Part shown: positions 25,106-38,204 of the stretch, one piece after another
How positions within the stretch are numbered: the stretch's first letter is position 1
Layout of the letters: every line of letters starts with the position of its first letter
Source: Penelope pileata
Taxonomy: Eukaryota > Chordata > Aves > Galliformes > Cracidae
Direction of reading: 5' to 3'
Length of the DNA stretch: 64,000 nt
Assembly (NCBI GenBank): GCA_013396635.1
Contig: WBMW01000162.1
Location: forward strand, 966,903 to 1,030,902
Notes under the pieces: model-generated
Told to the model about the DNA's origin: nothing
What the model saw: the letters and a program-made list of their open reading frames with translations, nothing else
Databases searched by the model: none
Position numbers and translations under genes: made by a program

Positions 25106-28100
25106 AAATAACATGGGTCACGGTTTTTCAGAATATCTTCCACGATTGCTATTTGTAGAAAGAGTTTTTAAATCCAGTGAAGTAAGATTAATTGATATTT
25201 TATGTAGATACCTAACCTCTTGTCTTCTGTGTAGATACCTCTTGTCTACAAACTGCACGGTGTCTTAAACAGACACGCACAGACTCACTGTGCATGAGTG
25301 ATGGATGAGCTCTCAGCCACCTGTATTTCAGCACAGACGTTTGCTTACTGCTTCTCCTCATCTCTCAGGAATGTTTAGAATAGTGCATGGAAAATTGAAG
25401 GTTGGGTTCCATGAGTTTCTCCTTCATGTGGAAAAAACTCTCTTCCCTATTCCCTCCTTCCCCCTGCTCACCTCACGCTAGTTCTCATCGGAGCCCTGGA
25501 AGAACAATGAGTGTGGCTGTCCTGGCAGGAAAAAGAACCAGCTAAAAAGGTGGAGGGCTTTCTGCCAAGCCTCGAGCACGTTACTGACTTCCTAGTTCTG
25601 TCTTTCTGGCAAGAAGCATCTCAGCCAAGATCACTCAGTAGGTGTGAAAAAGTATTCTTAAATGTTGTAAGAAACTATAGGGAAAAGAAGTATATAGTAT
25701 GGGACTATGCTGCTCAAAAATTGATATCAACAAGGAACACCAGTAGGTCTTTTATTTCTGACTGTATAATCCCCTTGTTTCTGTTTTGTTGACATAAACT
25801 TCCATGACTTAAAGTTTATGCTGGTGACAACACAGAAATGATTATACTGATCTGGAGTTTTTTTTTTAAAGAGAGATTAGATACCATGTTTGCAGGAACA
25901 ATCAAAAATAAAGCACCCTCTTGGCAGACCTCCTGCCTTCTAATCTACAGATTTTGTCAAGATCATACACACTATTTCGAGCTTAGTTGGCGTGTAAAAA
26001 AAAAAAGATTGCAAAGGTTTATGGGATCAAATACCATTAGAGCTGTTAAAAAGAGCAGGGCTCTAAGGAAATTGAGACCCTCCCCTACCACCTACAACTG
26101 ATACAAAGCACTGTCAGATTTCTGGCAGATGTGTAACTTCAGGTTGTATTAGTAGACAATCCGAAAATTAGCAACTTAAAATCTGCATGCAAGGACATAT
26201 GGTAAGAAAATGTTCATTTCCTTACTTTACTTTTTAGTTTCTTTTCATGAAAGTGTATTTACCAGCCATGTGTATTCTAATGAGTTTTCATTTTCTCTAA
26301 GGTGTAAATTGAGCAACACCCGGTTTAATCTGCTCGTTTCTGGTTCCACCCTGTGTCTGAGAAACCTCTTAATCCCACTGCTGCTCCTGCCTGCTCAAAG
26401 ATGTCAGACAAAAACAACAAAGCAGAAGTTAAACAGAATTACAGTGATAACTAAAAGCAAAAGCACAACAGAAGCAGGTAAGTGTGCATCTCCACCAAAC
26501 GTGGTTGACTCTTCATGGGGAGCAGCATGGACCTTGAATTTGTAGGACAGTAGAGAAGGAAAAATGAAAAGAGCTCTTCACTGTGTGGTATTTTCTATGA
26601 GTTCCACTTAGAATCTAAACTTATTTTAATACATACTCACAGATTAATTTAGGCAGCAGTTTTTGAAGTGGGTTCATGCTATTTGACATAATAATGGCTA
26701 CCAGAATGGCACAGGGTGGGTTTGGTGGGGAGCTGGAAAGAAGCAGAATCTTCCTTCTCAGCTCGTGTCTCGGTCTCTGCCCACTCCTGAGAGCACCTCC
26801 ATTCTCCAAACAGGTTTTTCAGCCAGATGGAATTCCACACAGAAAAGTCAGTGTCAAATTCTAATAATAAAACGTTCTTTTCCCTGTTAAAAAAAAATTG
26901 TTCTTGGATATCTGAGGTGGTCAAATGGGTTTCTGGGCAGCATTTACTGGAATTCTTTTACAGCAGGCAGTCTGAGAAACGCAGTTCTGCTCTTTTTTAA
27001 GAGCATGTTTGGTTTGATCACTCAAAACAAAGCTGACAAGTGAACTGGGAGAGAGATTTACAACCTGAAACAAAAAATGAGCGTGTTAACAAAAGTACGT
27101 TGAGCTGTTTGTTTCACTGTGCCCTTGCATTTTGCAAATGCTGTGCACTAAAACCTCGGTTATTTTTAGTTTTCAGTACTTGGGATTTTATTATTTGCTA
27201 CACTGTGCAGGACAAAGACTTCCTGTGGAGATGGAAGGAACATGACAAAGCAGTGCAACCAACGGGGACCTTGCCAGAGCCCGACTCACTGTAATTCCAG
27301 AGCTCAGAAAAAAAGGCTTTTTATAATTAGCTCCCACTCTTATCAAGCTATTGCCCTCCAACTTTCACAAAATCTGTCATTCTACCATACTGTCTTCCTC
27401 CAGGTAGGATGATTTTTGACTTCAAAATTATTCACCTTTATTAATTACCACTAGGTAACCAGTATTAATTAAGGTGTGTTTTGGTTTTGATTGCTGGGTT
27501 TTGGTGGTTTTGTTGTTGTGTTTTGTTTTTTTTTGAAATCCATGAGTTCCACAAGCATTTGTTAATCTCACCCGTTACTTTGGAGGAATGTTTAAATTCA
27601 GATTTTCTTGCTAAGATGTTATTGGTCTGCTAAGATGCTATTGGTCTGAAAATGTGCTTACTGAAAAGTGGTTTGGTGGTGGATTTTGTGATTAGTCACA
27701 GCCTGATGATGAATACTGACTGCGTTGTCATTTAAAGAAAACTGAAAAGATAAGACAGTCTTAGCTATGAAAGCAGTTAACCATACCTCACCCTTTCTAA
27801 GAATAGGACTTGACTGGCTTCCTCGTTGTTTTGGGTTCTCAGCCCTATTGATGCTGTTATTCCTGATTCTTCCAGTTGTCAGAGAAGCCCCACTTTCTGT
27901 TTTGGAGTGGGGCTGTGGTGGTTGGGCCTGCAGCTGCCTGCTGTGTGTATCACCAGTACCATCGTGCTGCTGTTTGTCCTATGCTGACAGTTCTAAAGGT
28001 GAAAAAGTGTCTTGGCTTTAGGGCATTTGGCTTTCATTTAGCATTACAGCCCACTCGTTATGACAAAAAACCAGAAGTGTTGTGAATGTTGCTGACTTTC

Positions 28101-31100
28101 TCTATATTCCCTTGTTGGCCAGCAAAGAACATCAGCACTAGAGCTCCCTTACAGCTGTGGAAGCCTGCAGGACGTTTCTCTGCAGTGCATTTGCCTCTCT
28201 CACATGGTGAGTGTTGTTCTGGATGGACACAGCTGTGACGTGTTGCTGGCTCCAGCTCTCTCTTTCCCTGGTTTTCAGCATCACCCAGCAATATTTCCAG
28301 CCAGCTCCATCAGTTTCTTCAGCTATTTCTAAACCACTCTGTTTCTAATCCCTCATGTGGGTACAGCTTGACCTAATTTGCCACGATCCTGCCAGCGATG
28401 CCAGTTACGTAAGGAGGGGCAAGATGTGGAATTTGTACAAAAGGCAGCGTTCATCTCTGGCAAGGATGATTTCTTCTTTAAACAAGCCACGTGTTGACGT
28501 GCACCCACAACTTCCAAGCCCTAGCTCTTGGTGCTCATTCATGGAGTAAAAAAGTACTTCCCCTGGGGACTGGTGAGGTTTAAAGCTATTTTTGAAGGAA
28601 AAACGAAACAAAACAACCTCGATTCCTCCTGCTTACACTCAGCAAATGGCAGCGTGGGTGGCAGCTGTCTCTGCAGCTCCCACACGGGGTACAGCTTCTC
28701 CTAGCTCAGCCTCTCGGCTGCCTGCGTTGGGCCCAGACCCTTTAAAACTGTTCACCACACTGCTCACTCTTTTCCCTTTTTAGTTTGTTGCCCTGTGGCT
28801 GTGCTTCTTCCCGGCTCCCTCTCTCTGCCTGCTCGTTCCCTCCTCAGGTAAGGGCACCTTGCTGTCACCTGCAGCACCTCACTTGCCTTTCTAGGTATTG
28901 ACAGAGTTAGCCCAGCTCCCTCAGTGCTCCCCTCACTCTGCACCCACAGGCAGTTCCAGGTTTCTGAGTTCAGGTGTTGAAGAGCACAGAGGAACGCCTC
29001 CTCGTGCTGAAGTCACAGCCACCCTCCATCTGCTGGCATTGGGTGTTCAGCCCCCACCTTTTCTTTATCCTTCACCTCCCAGCTAAGAGCTCCAGCACTC
29101 AGCAGGGGTTACAGAAATGAGGACTTTGCTCTCATCCCCTAGGGAATTCAAGAAACCCCCATTATAATCTTCCAAAAGATTGATCGGAGCTCTCTGCTGG
29201 CGCCAACGATGTATGGGCCATTCTGCAGCAAGGCTTTTATTTGACCTTTCCCATTGAAATTGAGGGATGACTAGCAACTGCATGATCCTAGCCTTTTGGT
29301 TCAGGCACCCATCTAAAGAGGAAGGATCTGTGTTCCTGTCTCTGCTCCAATGAATGTCACCTCCACCCATGTGCCCCTCAGAGCAGTTTTAAGCAGGCAC
29401 ACAGCTGCTGCCTTCTCTCCCCTCACACCTCCATTTTTTTCTCAGTTTAGTTACATTGATTATCCTTATTTCCAAATAAATAAATATATTTGTATCTGAT
29501 TGGGTTCCAGATGCTAGGATTGAAAGATGTAGGAAGATTGCAACTTTTATTTATTTATTTTTTTTGAGTAAAATGGAGCTAGGACAAAACTGGCTGCCCA
29601 AGGTGAGAAGCCAGCAATTCCTCCCTTCTCAGTGCTTTTATACAGAAGCATAGCAGCTTTCAGGCAATGTTGAAATAACCCAAATTAACAGACACATCAG
29701 TAAACAAACTGTAGGCACTGTAAGCATACAGCTCCTGCAGCAGTCAGGAGTTTTTGTCTGGGCAGGATCAGGTCAGGTTAGCAGCTGTCAGCTCGATGTT
29801 CATATGGTGCCACTTCAATCCCCCCCATCCTTTCAGAGAGCGCAGGGAGGGAGAGGCAGGGTAGGTGATGCCTGAAGAGATTTCATATTTTCCTTGGATA
29901 ACAGTGGGTTAAGGTGGCTTTGAAACTGGACTCCAAGGAAACTGGGGAACGTGACAGTAATTTATTAACTAACTCCCTCTAGTACTTGTCTAGCCTTCAG
30001 TATAATAAATCCATTTTAACAAATATTTACATGTCATCTTATTCCCAAGCCCCGAAACATGAGGGAAAAGTATATTTTTTTAATCCTCTTCTTTTTGGCC
30101 TTAAGGAGGTTGGCCCAGAAGACATGAACGTCCTCCACTCCCATCACTTTGACTCTTAAGTCACTCTTCTGAGTAACTGTTCTCTTTGCACACTAAGATG
30201 CAATGGAAAAATAGGAGCATTTCAATTATATATTACCTTTACATGTTGAACAAAAATACTGCTTCCAATTAAACCTTACATATTTAATTAATACATTACA
30301 TCTGAGGGCCGAGAACATTTGTGGCTTAACTGTAGCAAACAATCTAGATGCTACCAGTGTGTTATTCCTTTGAAAAACAGGACAGTGCAGACTTGCTGCC
30401 TTATTTGGGCTCTTTTTTAGCCTTTACTATTTTAGAATTAGCACTTAGCCATCTCCAAGGTAACGAGGCACGGGGTATGCAGGAAAAAGCAGTGATGTGG
30501 ATACTACAAAACACGTCAGTGAGACTATAGGAACGTATTTGCTTCTTCCACCTTTGAGACAGATCTCTGGGGGGAGCTGGGGCAGCTTTAAACAGCAGCA
30601 AACAGGGCAGTGTCCAGTGCAGGTGGCAGGGGTACTGCCTGCAGTCAGTAATCCACAGCCTGGAGAGCTCAGTTCAAGTAGTAAAGGGAAACAGAAAAAA
30701 TTCAATCACAAGGCAGGTTTTTTTTCCTTCAAATTGCTGATGGAAGTCAAAAGCTGTAGAGAAGGGAACAACAAAAAAGCGTGTGGGCTGGCCTCCTGCC
30801 ATGTCTGCTCCTTACGGGTGCTTTTCTATCTAACAACAGCTATTACATGTCAGCTGCCAGGTTGTGGGTTTTAGTCTTCATTGCTTGATATTTCAAAATC
30901 TATATGCTAATCCTGACATCCAGTTCTACTGTTACTGTATTGTCTTAGTAAGAACGAAAGCTAACGTGCACATTTCACTATCAGGGCATCACAGTGGTTA
31001 TTGATGAAAGTGCACTGTGATTTCCTTTCTTCTGTATTCCAGAACACAGCTATCTGGTAATAAAATAGCAATGAGGTGTCATTCTGCTGTTCTAACCGTC

Positions 31101-32214
31101 TGGCTACAGGATCTCAGCTATCAAGATCCCTTCAGAAGGAGCAGTGATTTTTCTAAACATAATCAGAAGGGTTAGTTTTCTCAGACTTTTTCTCTGTACT
31201 CATCCAGCAGCAAAAAAAAGGCGTCACCTTGTGCGTATCTTGTACTTAACTGCATGAATGCCAACAGAAAGGAGAAACCTGAGGGTGAGCTCAGTGCTTC
31301 AAGTGCATCATGCATCAGGCAATGAAGCCAGTTTTGCAGGACCCCTGGAGTCCCCAGAGGGAAACAAGGAGAGTATAGAAGCTGCCTTTGGCACAGGTGC
31401 TGCTAGTGACACGTGACTGTCACTTGTGAATGACCTGGTGAAGCAGGAGGCAAACATAACCTAGGGATAGGCTGGCAGAGCATCCCTGCCTACCTGAACT
31501 CATTAGTTCCAGCAGCTGACTGCCATTTACAGTAACTCCTGGCTTGCTGCTGTAACAAGCACCAGCCAGCTCCAGGAGAGTCAGAATGATCATAAGGCTC
31601 TAAGAGAGAGGCTGGCAACGAAACAAAAGTTCTTCCTGAGTTGAGAGACACAACACGTTCACAAATCCCTACCTGCTAAAACAAAGTCATTCATTTGGTT
31701 ACCTACCAGCATCTCAAAGCAGCAATGAATGAATAAGACTCAGGGGGAGTTGATGGGGAATAAGACTGCAAACAAAACATGGCTCTCAAGCAGGGTCCTG
31801 AATTATCTCTGGAAAGAACATACATACAACTATATGGTTCCACTTATTTTACTTGAATAAAAAAAGATTGTATTTCCATATTACGCTCTTTTTTGCCTCT
31901 GAATCAGTCCTAACAGAAGAAAAAGTAGAACCTTCCCTCCCCCTGAAATTTAAATATGCCAGTCTGTGGGCCCTGACAAGGTTTGGATGAGCATTATTCC
32001 ATTGCAGAGTGAAGAGGACCTCAGAAGGAGACTCCATTGCCGATCGACACTTGCTAATTTCTTGTGTTACCCTTCATGGTTTCCACTTTCCAAACAGCAC
32101 CTAGAACTTTCTTCAGCATTGCTGGACATGCATCTTGACAGCAGAAAATCCAAAAGGTGTTCCTGCCCAATGAATGCTGGCACTGCTTATAAAGTCTGGA
32201 TATATTGCTCTCGT
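25106..32214. other. Gene-poor interval between ARID4A and TIMM9 3' ends
   Basis: No coding exon with splice partners was found. This interval must hold the TIMM9 3' UTR (minus strand) next to 32,215. TTTATT, the reverse of AATAAA, occurs near 29,958 and as an overlapping cluster at 29,547-29,561. ATTAAA variants on the minus strand lie near 30,079 and 30,284. A 19-bp tandem pair lies at 27,609-27,646. Sequence around 28,600-29,090 is C/T-rich. Mammals carry TOMM20L in this position; I could not recognise it here. Confidence 0.6.
27609..27646 (+). repeat. 19-bp tandem duplication
   Basis: TGCTAAGATGTTATTGGTC is followed directly by TGCTAAGATGCTATTGGTC, two adjacent 19-bp units that differ at one base. 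It looks like a recent small tandem duplication in non-coding DNA. Confidence 0.85.
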
Positions 32215-32349
32215 CTACTGAGGTTTGCTCAGCAGTCCTGCTTTAGCTGCCAGAGCTTCGTTCTGCTGAATGTGATACTCCTGAAATCTCATGGAGATCC
32301 TCTGTGTCATTTTCAAATACTTCTGTAGGCAGTGTTCTGAGCAAGTTAT
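32215..32349 (-). CDS. TIMM9: TIMM9 last coding exon
   Basis: The acceptor CCTCTCCCTCTAG is followed by [20 protein letters not shown], then [20 protein letters not shown] and SKPQ before TAG. It carries the second CX3C motif and the C-terminal helix. Confidence 0.97.
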   Translation of the reverse strand: MTCSEHCLQKYLKMTQRISMRFQEYHIQQNEALAAKAGLLSKPQ

Positions 32350-35155
32350 CTAGAGGGAGAGGAAAACAGGCGGCTTCAGAGAGTAATTAAAACACCTCCC
32401 CAAGCACAACCCCAAATGTAATCGTATACAGGTATGTAAGATGAGGTGAGTACATCTCCTGCTCTGTGCTTAGCCTCAAGCTCAGGACCTCCTTGTTCAC
32501 AGTCTCTCTCTGCAGTTTTTTGACCTTGTTCCTGTCAGCTGGAGCAGTCATCTCGTACCAACCTGGCCAACCTTCACAAAAGCAACCAGAATGGCCTCTG
32601 AAGTCTGCCAGTCAGCTAGGTGGGTACAGGCAGAAACAGCAGGGCATATTCCACACATGCTATGATTTTTTTTAAAAATTGAGGGTGGTTTTGTTTATTT
32701 TTTCTTTCTTTCAGTAATTGTAGAGAAAGAATTATGAGATCTATTTCTGAGTTACAGTTCTATCAGTCAGGTATTCTGTATCATGGTTCCAAACCTTTCT
32801 ATCACTGTAGAAGTCATCAAACTTAGATACAAAGGAAACGTGACCACTGCATGATTACTAGAGAACTAGAAAGAGCTTTGCATTCTGCTCAGTGTAAAGG
32901 GATGTGAAAAGCAGAGAGGCTGGAAGTGAATAAGGCAAAGAACCTGCAACTATACCCTCTCTCTGTTCCACTCTCTCTCTCCCTGACCTGGCATCAGTTA
33001 CAGTAAAACCTGTTAAGCAGGAGTTCAGCCTGACTAGGAAACAGATTGTGTTGAATTCTGGAAGTCCCCCAAGCCACATCTCCCAGAGGGCGTGGTATTT
33101 GTGACAGGGCACCTGGGGAAGCCTGGACTTGCAGTGGAGACTGCTGTAGTCAAAGAAGGCAGAAGCTGCTTTTACAAATGTAGAATCTCAAAGGAGATTC
33201 ATGGAGGTATTTGTCTTAATTTTTTAATACAAAACTACAACTTTAAATAGGGAATTAAGATCAGAGCAGACCGGTCATCCATCTAGAGCAGTATTCTGTT
33301 TCCATCAGGGGCCACAGCCAGATGCTTTGCAGGAAACCCCATAATAACTAATCGTGGAGCAAACTTCCTGTCAGAAAGCTGCTTCCTAGCCTCGTCTATT
33401 AACAAATGGCTCTTCTTCAGGAGGAGCTGAACAATCCTCATGTTTAATTCCTCTCCAATGAGCAATCTTTGGTTTTGAATTCCAGGTCTTTAGGACTAGA
33501 TACACCCTTATTTTTAAGATAAATCTTAGTAACACTTTGGGTTGAGAGAAAAAAGAACTATAATCGTCTACTGCAAATCAAATGCCATCCCAGAAAGATA
33601 ACCAGGTTATGCCCCAACACTTCTGTCAGCTCTTGCATAGTGCAAGAAATTAAAAATGAGTCAGTAAAGACAGTGACAAGACCTTACTCATTAATTCTGA
33701 CCACCTGCAATCTAGAAAGCTTCCACTTAAGCAGATGCAGAGAAGATCAGGGGAACAAGGAATCTGTCTGGGGAAGGCAGCAGGGCTTCGTCTAGTGCAG
33801 CAAAACAAAGGCTGCAAGGAGACGTGATTTCTGCCTGCACTGAGGGGCAGATCTTACACTCGAAGGAGGCAGAAAATGCTCAAACAAAAAGGTTAGTTTA
33901 AATCTTTGTGTGTCATTTTTTTTTTTTTCCTGTTAGCAGGAAAGCTTGAGTTAAGCAAAGGTTATTAGACTGTTCACCTACGTAATTACAAGATTCTGAA
34001 ACAGCCTCACAACAAGTGATGAAAGGCAAAAGGTACATAACTCATCTCATCCAGAGCCTTATTTATTTTTATTTTTTTTGCAAAAGACCATATAGCGGAG
34101 CTCCCTGCAATGCAGATGACTGGATTCAACAGCCAGAGCTCTGGAGGCATGTTTCTTTGACTCTGCAATGCAGCAAATTTGGGTAGGTAAACAATATTTC
34201 AGTAGGAATCAAAGAGCTGTAGAGGCAGGCAGACTCCACATCCCTAAAGGTATCGTCCATCAGCAGCTGAAGCACAAGAACCTCCTCTGATGGCTCAGAG
34301 AACAACATACACAGCTGCAATAAGCAGTCCCTGCTCACAGGGAGAACAGGAACACTGCCTCCGTGTGTATACACTGAAGAGAAGGACAAAACCTGAAGAG
34401 GTCCTAGCTCACTGCTTGTCTGCAGCTGATTACACAACACAAATTATTATTTAATAAAACAGACTGTTAGGGTGCAAAGAAATATTAATTGCCACCTTTG
34501 GACATATTTACAGAAGCAAAGCTACAGATAAACTACGTCCCTTCCTTCTAGTAGCACTTGGAAGCTGCATGCCAGAACACCTCTACTCCTCCCAAGGCTG
34601 CTCACTAGCTTTTCAGCTAGCTGAAAGATCAAAACCCCCTAAATTGCTTTTGAAATTTGAGTATTAAACAAATTCTACCAAAGGGTAATTAAAAGCACAG
34701 AAAACATTTACATACCTCTTCTGGTCTAAGTTCTCTGGTAGTGAAATCCCTTATACAATCCATGAAGCAATTTTCTGTAATTTTATTATATGTTCCCAGG
34801 AACTCCTTGAACTACAATAAAAATTGAACACACACAGTGAACATTAAAAAAAAAAATAATCTACATTAATATTTTTTTGCACACAGCTTCCTGAGCCATT
34901 TGGTGACATTAACATTCAAAGGACAAGTCACCAGAAAAAAACTTCCTGTCAGTTGAGAGCTTCAGCACAAAATCCAGTGCTGTGCAGTGGAATGTTGGAT
35001 GCTACAGAACTGGTCTCATCCCAGAGGACAGCTTAGGGAGCGTCTCCTCCTTGTCCATGCCCTGCAGCTTTTACTCACGGTGACAAAGGAGCACCAGCTG
35101 TGAGTACAGCACTCACCTGCTTGATCTGATGTGATTCCGGGATTTGTCCGGCCAT
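32215..35155 (-). CDS. TIMM9: TIMM9, mitochondrial small Tim chaperone
   Basis: Three minus-strand coding exons (35155-35117, 34811-34716, 32349-32215) join to an 89-codon protein plus TAG, the usual length for TIMM9. It starts [13 protein letters not shown] and ends LSKPQ. The twin CX3C motif is present as CFMDC (28-32) and CSEHC (48-52), the cysteine positions that form the two disulphides in human TIMM9. By family knowledge, TIMM9 forms a hexamer with TIMM10 in the mitochondrial intermembrane space and escorts hydrophobic carrier precursors to TIM22. It has no cleavable presequence. An in-frame TGA eight codons before the ATG supports this start. It is head to head with TALPID3. Confidence 0.97.
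32350..34715 (-). other. TIMM9: TIMM9 intron of 2.4 kb
   Basis: Intron between the two CX3C exons. It contains an old CR1/L3-like LINE fragment near 33,259-33,455. Nothing else was recognised. Confidence 0.8.
33259..33455 (+). repeat. Old CR1/L3-like LINE fragment
   Basis: GGTCATCCATCTAGAGCAGT, GCCAGATGCTTTGCAGGAAA and CCCCATAATAACTAATCGTG recall, in the right order, the 3' region of ancient amniote CR1/L3-type elements. That region carries a 'ccatctagtccagtat' box, an 'accagatgctt' box and a 'cccataat' box. The copy is far more diverged than the other CR1 fragments here. The assignment is from memory of the family. Confidence 0.5.
34716..34811 (-). CDS. TIMM9: TIMM9 middle coding exon
   Basis: A 96-bp exon of exactly 32 codons, [20 protein letters not shown] then [12 protein letters not shown]. 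It holds the first CX3C motif. The acceptor is TTTATTGTAG and the donor GTATGT. Confidence 0.97.
35117..35155 (-). CDS. TIMM9: TIMM9 first coding exon
   Basis: It encodes [13 protein letters not shown] (39 bp) and ends at a GTGAGT donor. A candidate acceptor CTTATCTTCAG lies 30 bp upstream (exon start about 35,185). The upstream in-frame TGA shows that the reading frame cannot extend 5'. Confidence 0.95.
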
Positions 35156-35185
35156 ACTCTGCTGCCTGGGATTCAGTCACCTGTG

Positions 35186-37992
35186 CTGAAGATAAGAGTT
35201 GAGTTCTACACCAAAAGCAGACAAAAAACCCACAGCATTTTACAAAAGAATACGTTCCTCAATTATGTTTCAATGCAGTGGTGCCAGCAAACTTTCAAGG
35301 AATCCACTTGGAGGAAATGGATCTGTTTGACATGTGCTCAGTTAAAAGAGCATCCAAGATAATTCCAGATAGTCAATCTCAATCTTTCCAGATCCACCTG
35401 CTCACTGCTGTCCTTTAAACACTTTTTAAGCTTTTCAAACAGTCAAAATGACTACAGCGAGGGGTGCTGGGGGTTGATTTTTCATAAATGCTTGAGTGGA
35501 GGGCAAACAAGAAATAATGTTACCTAGCCTTATCATTTCAGTGACTTTAGATGTCATTTGAAAAAAACAGTAAGGAAAGAAATTTTGAAACAGTAACAAC
35601 TGTGAATAAGCCAGCATGGATCAGAGAAGCAGACACCTGGCTTCTGCGCAGCTGCGTTCCCACCAAACACAGCAGAGCAAACGTTCTGGTCACTGACTAC
35701 AGGCAAATGAAATGCAAGAAATCCTGAAGGAATGGGGACAGTCTGAAAGGAAGAAAAACAGACAAAAATGGAAGAATGAGCAGCCAGGGATCCGAGAATT
35801 TAAGCAAGCATCCTTAAGGATGGCTCACATTCCTAATCCAACACCATACACAAGTTAAGGCTTGAAAGTAAACCTCCAGGCATCCTAGAAGATTACTGAA
35901 AGGCAGTCTTCCTTTCCCCTTGATTTACATATCACCCAGGACCTACCCCAGATGATAATGCGAGTTAATGTTACACCTTGGAGAGAACAAGACCCTTTTG
36001 TTCACATTAACTAGTGGAAGAAGAATTAGTACCAAAGTGCAATCGCTTTGTGAAAAAAGTCCATTCAGCCCTGCAACAAGGGCAGCTTGTAATTATATCC
36101 CTGCGTTATGCTGTGTTGAATTCTGAGTTAGACATCCACGTTTCAGAAAGCTTCAACTACTGCAGTCTCTCAGTAGGAGGAGAGGGGAAGGGAGAGGGGA
36201 AGGAAGCCTTTTGAACAAGAATTATTTCTGCAAGAGAAAGAGAACCAAGCACCAAAATAGCACTATGGAGCTCTTGTGGGCACGCAGTCACCCCTCCCTC
36301 CCAGTAGAGGATAATATTTCTCTCTTTAGAGTCACACTTTTTTCCTACATAGGAAATACACAGTGACAGAATTCAGGGACTGGAGATAAGGAACACAGCT
36401 GATTCCTGGATGCAAGATCTCCAACCCTGTGATGAAGAATTCCTCACGAGGAGGCAGATTACACAGGGCATCCTTTGAGAGAAAGAACCAGGCAACATGG
36501 TTACTGAGAAGAAGCAAAGCACTGCTGAGGCCAGCAGAACCTCTCACTTCTTTTAGGAGACGTGGACGTGATTGTCACCTGGGACAACAACGTCTGAACA
36601 CGGATGGCAACTCCACTCTCCCACTTCTCAGTCTGTTACAAGAAAAAAAAACACAGTGACAATGCTCTCAAGTCACTTTACGGAGATGATTGCACAGGCA
36701 GCTCAGACCCACAGAGAACAGAGAAGACTTTGGTCCTCTCCTGAGCGCAGAAAATCAGGAGCTTCAAATCCTGCCAGGGCCGTCTGCTCACACTGGGTAT
36801 TGCTTTGCTGTGTTTAGAACAAATTATAGATGCCCTGAACTGCAGCTCCCCAAAGCTTTTACACCTGGGAAACAGTGCCATCAGGGTGTGTTAAACCAGA
36901 GCTATCCTCATGTTCAGTGTGTGGAGCACTGGTCCCCCTACCGGTGCTTTACACTCTCTACATGACAGGCAGTGAAATTACAGGGCTCTAGTGCACACCT
37001 TCAGCAGCCACACTGCCTTAACACCCGAAGATGGGCTACCTGAACGTTTCCAGAAACGTGCACACGGATTTATTCTTAAAGGATAACTGTATCACTTCAA
37101 GCGTTCTTGCTGTTCGTCCCCTTCCCCTCCAGCCTGCGAAAGGAGCAACAAAAGTCACCCGAGAGCCCATCCCAGGGCCAGCACCTGGGCTGACACGGCA
37201 CAGCCTCCTGCGCAGCAGCTCCTGCACGCTGGCAGCCCCTTCTCAGAGCCCTGCTGCTCCTCCAGCTCCGTGGTGACATGCCAGACAGGTTTCTTTTAAA
37301 ATAAGACTCTCAGCAAAGTTAACAATTAAGGATAACTTGAAAGTTGTTTCTGTTTTTTTCTATATTTAGGTGTATGGGTCTTGCCATCCTCTTCCCAAAG
37401 ATAACGAAGGCTTCACTGAACCTACTCAGACCTCTGTGGAAGGTGCCCCCCAGCTCTCAACCCTGCTTTAGAATCCAGAAAATGCTTTTCGTTATTTCCT
37501 CCAGCTGCTGCCCCGGCAGCCAGGAACAAGGCAGTCGCAGCCCTTTGAGGAGCTGAAGCTGCTTTATGAAATGAGAACACGGGGAGAGGAGCCCCGCCCC
37601 GACCGCTGCAGGAGGGTTTCCCCCTCCGCTGCTGTGCCCATGGCAGCCACCCAGCCCCGAGCCGGCAGCATCCCTTCCCATGGAAACGAAACAAGCGCTG
37701 CGTTTCGGTGCCTTTTCCCCTGCGAGGGGCTGACTTCTAAGCTCCACCGGGGTTCGTGCCCTTTCTCCGCATGCCCTGAAGGGCACCTTGGGACGGAGCG
37801 CGGCCGCCCCCCTCCCTCCCGGCCGCACGCTGAGGAGAACCTCTCCTCAGAACGCCCTCGCGGCCTCCCGCGAGCAGACGCCCCGCGAGGAGAATTCCGC
37901 CGGGAGCGCTCCCCCCGCCGCGCTCTGCTCCGCCCGTCCCTGGGCCCGGCGCTCCCTCACGGCCCTCGCGCCGCCCGCCCGCGCGCACTCAC
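35186..37992 (-). other. TIMM9: Probable TIMM9 5' UTR intron
   Basis: The CAG acceptor before the first coding exon and the GTGAGT donor in the CpG island (exon end at 37,993) define an intron of 2.8 kb in the leader. This is inferred from sequence without transcript evidence. No other gene was recognised within it. Confidence 0.5.
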
Positions 37993-38110
37993 CGCACCGC
38001 CACGAGCCCGGGCCGCGCGGGAAAGGAGACACCCAGCCGCTGATTCGCCGCGCTGAGGGGCTGGCGAGGCTTTGTGGCGAATCTGCGAGCGCGGGCTCGG
38101 CGATAGCTTT
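37993..38110 (-). other. TIMM9: Probable TIMM9 non-coding first exon
   Basis: On the minus strand, GC-rich sequence runs into GGTGCG|GTGAGTG, an excellent donor at 37,992. It would splice to the coding exon at about 35,185. The upstream boundary is a guess within the CpG island. Confidence 0.45.
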
Positions 38111-38161
38111 ACCCTCCCGGCGGGCTGTGCCGTGCCCTATGCCGTCCCCGCCGGGGTCACA

Positions 38162-38170
38162 CCGGAAGTG
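38162..38170 (+). promoter_or_regulatory. ETS/GABPA-type binding site
   Basis: CCGGAAGTG is a perfect match to the ETS-family (GABPA/NRF-2) consensus and lies midway between the two divergent genes. GABPA controls many nuclear genes for mitochondrial proteins, which fits TIMM9. Occupancy is inferred only. Confidence 0.6.
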
Positions 38171-38204
38171 GGGAGCGCCTGAGAGTGGCGCGGGCGCTGT
38201 TGCC

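Noticed and set aside
30497..30874. 125-codon + strand open frame in the intergenic interval
   Set aside because: No domain, splice partner or coding bias; an overlapping minus-strand frame exists too.
31966..32328. 120-codon + strand open frame
   Set aside because: It is antisense to the last TIMM9 exon, whose minus-strand frame is clearly the real one.
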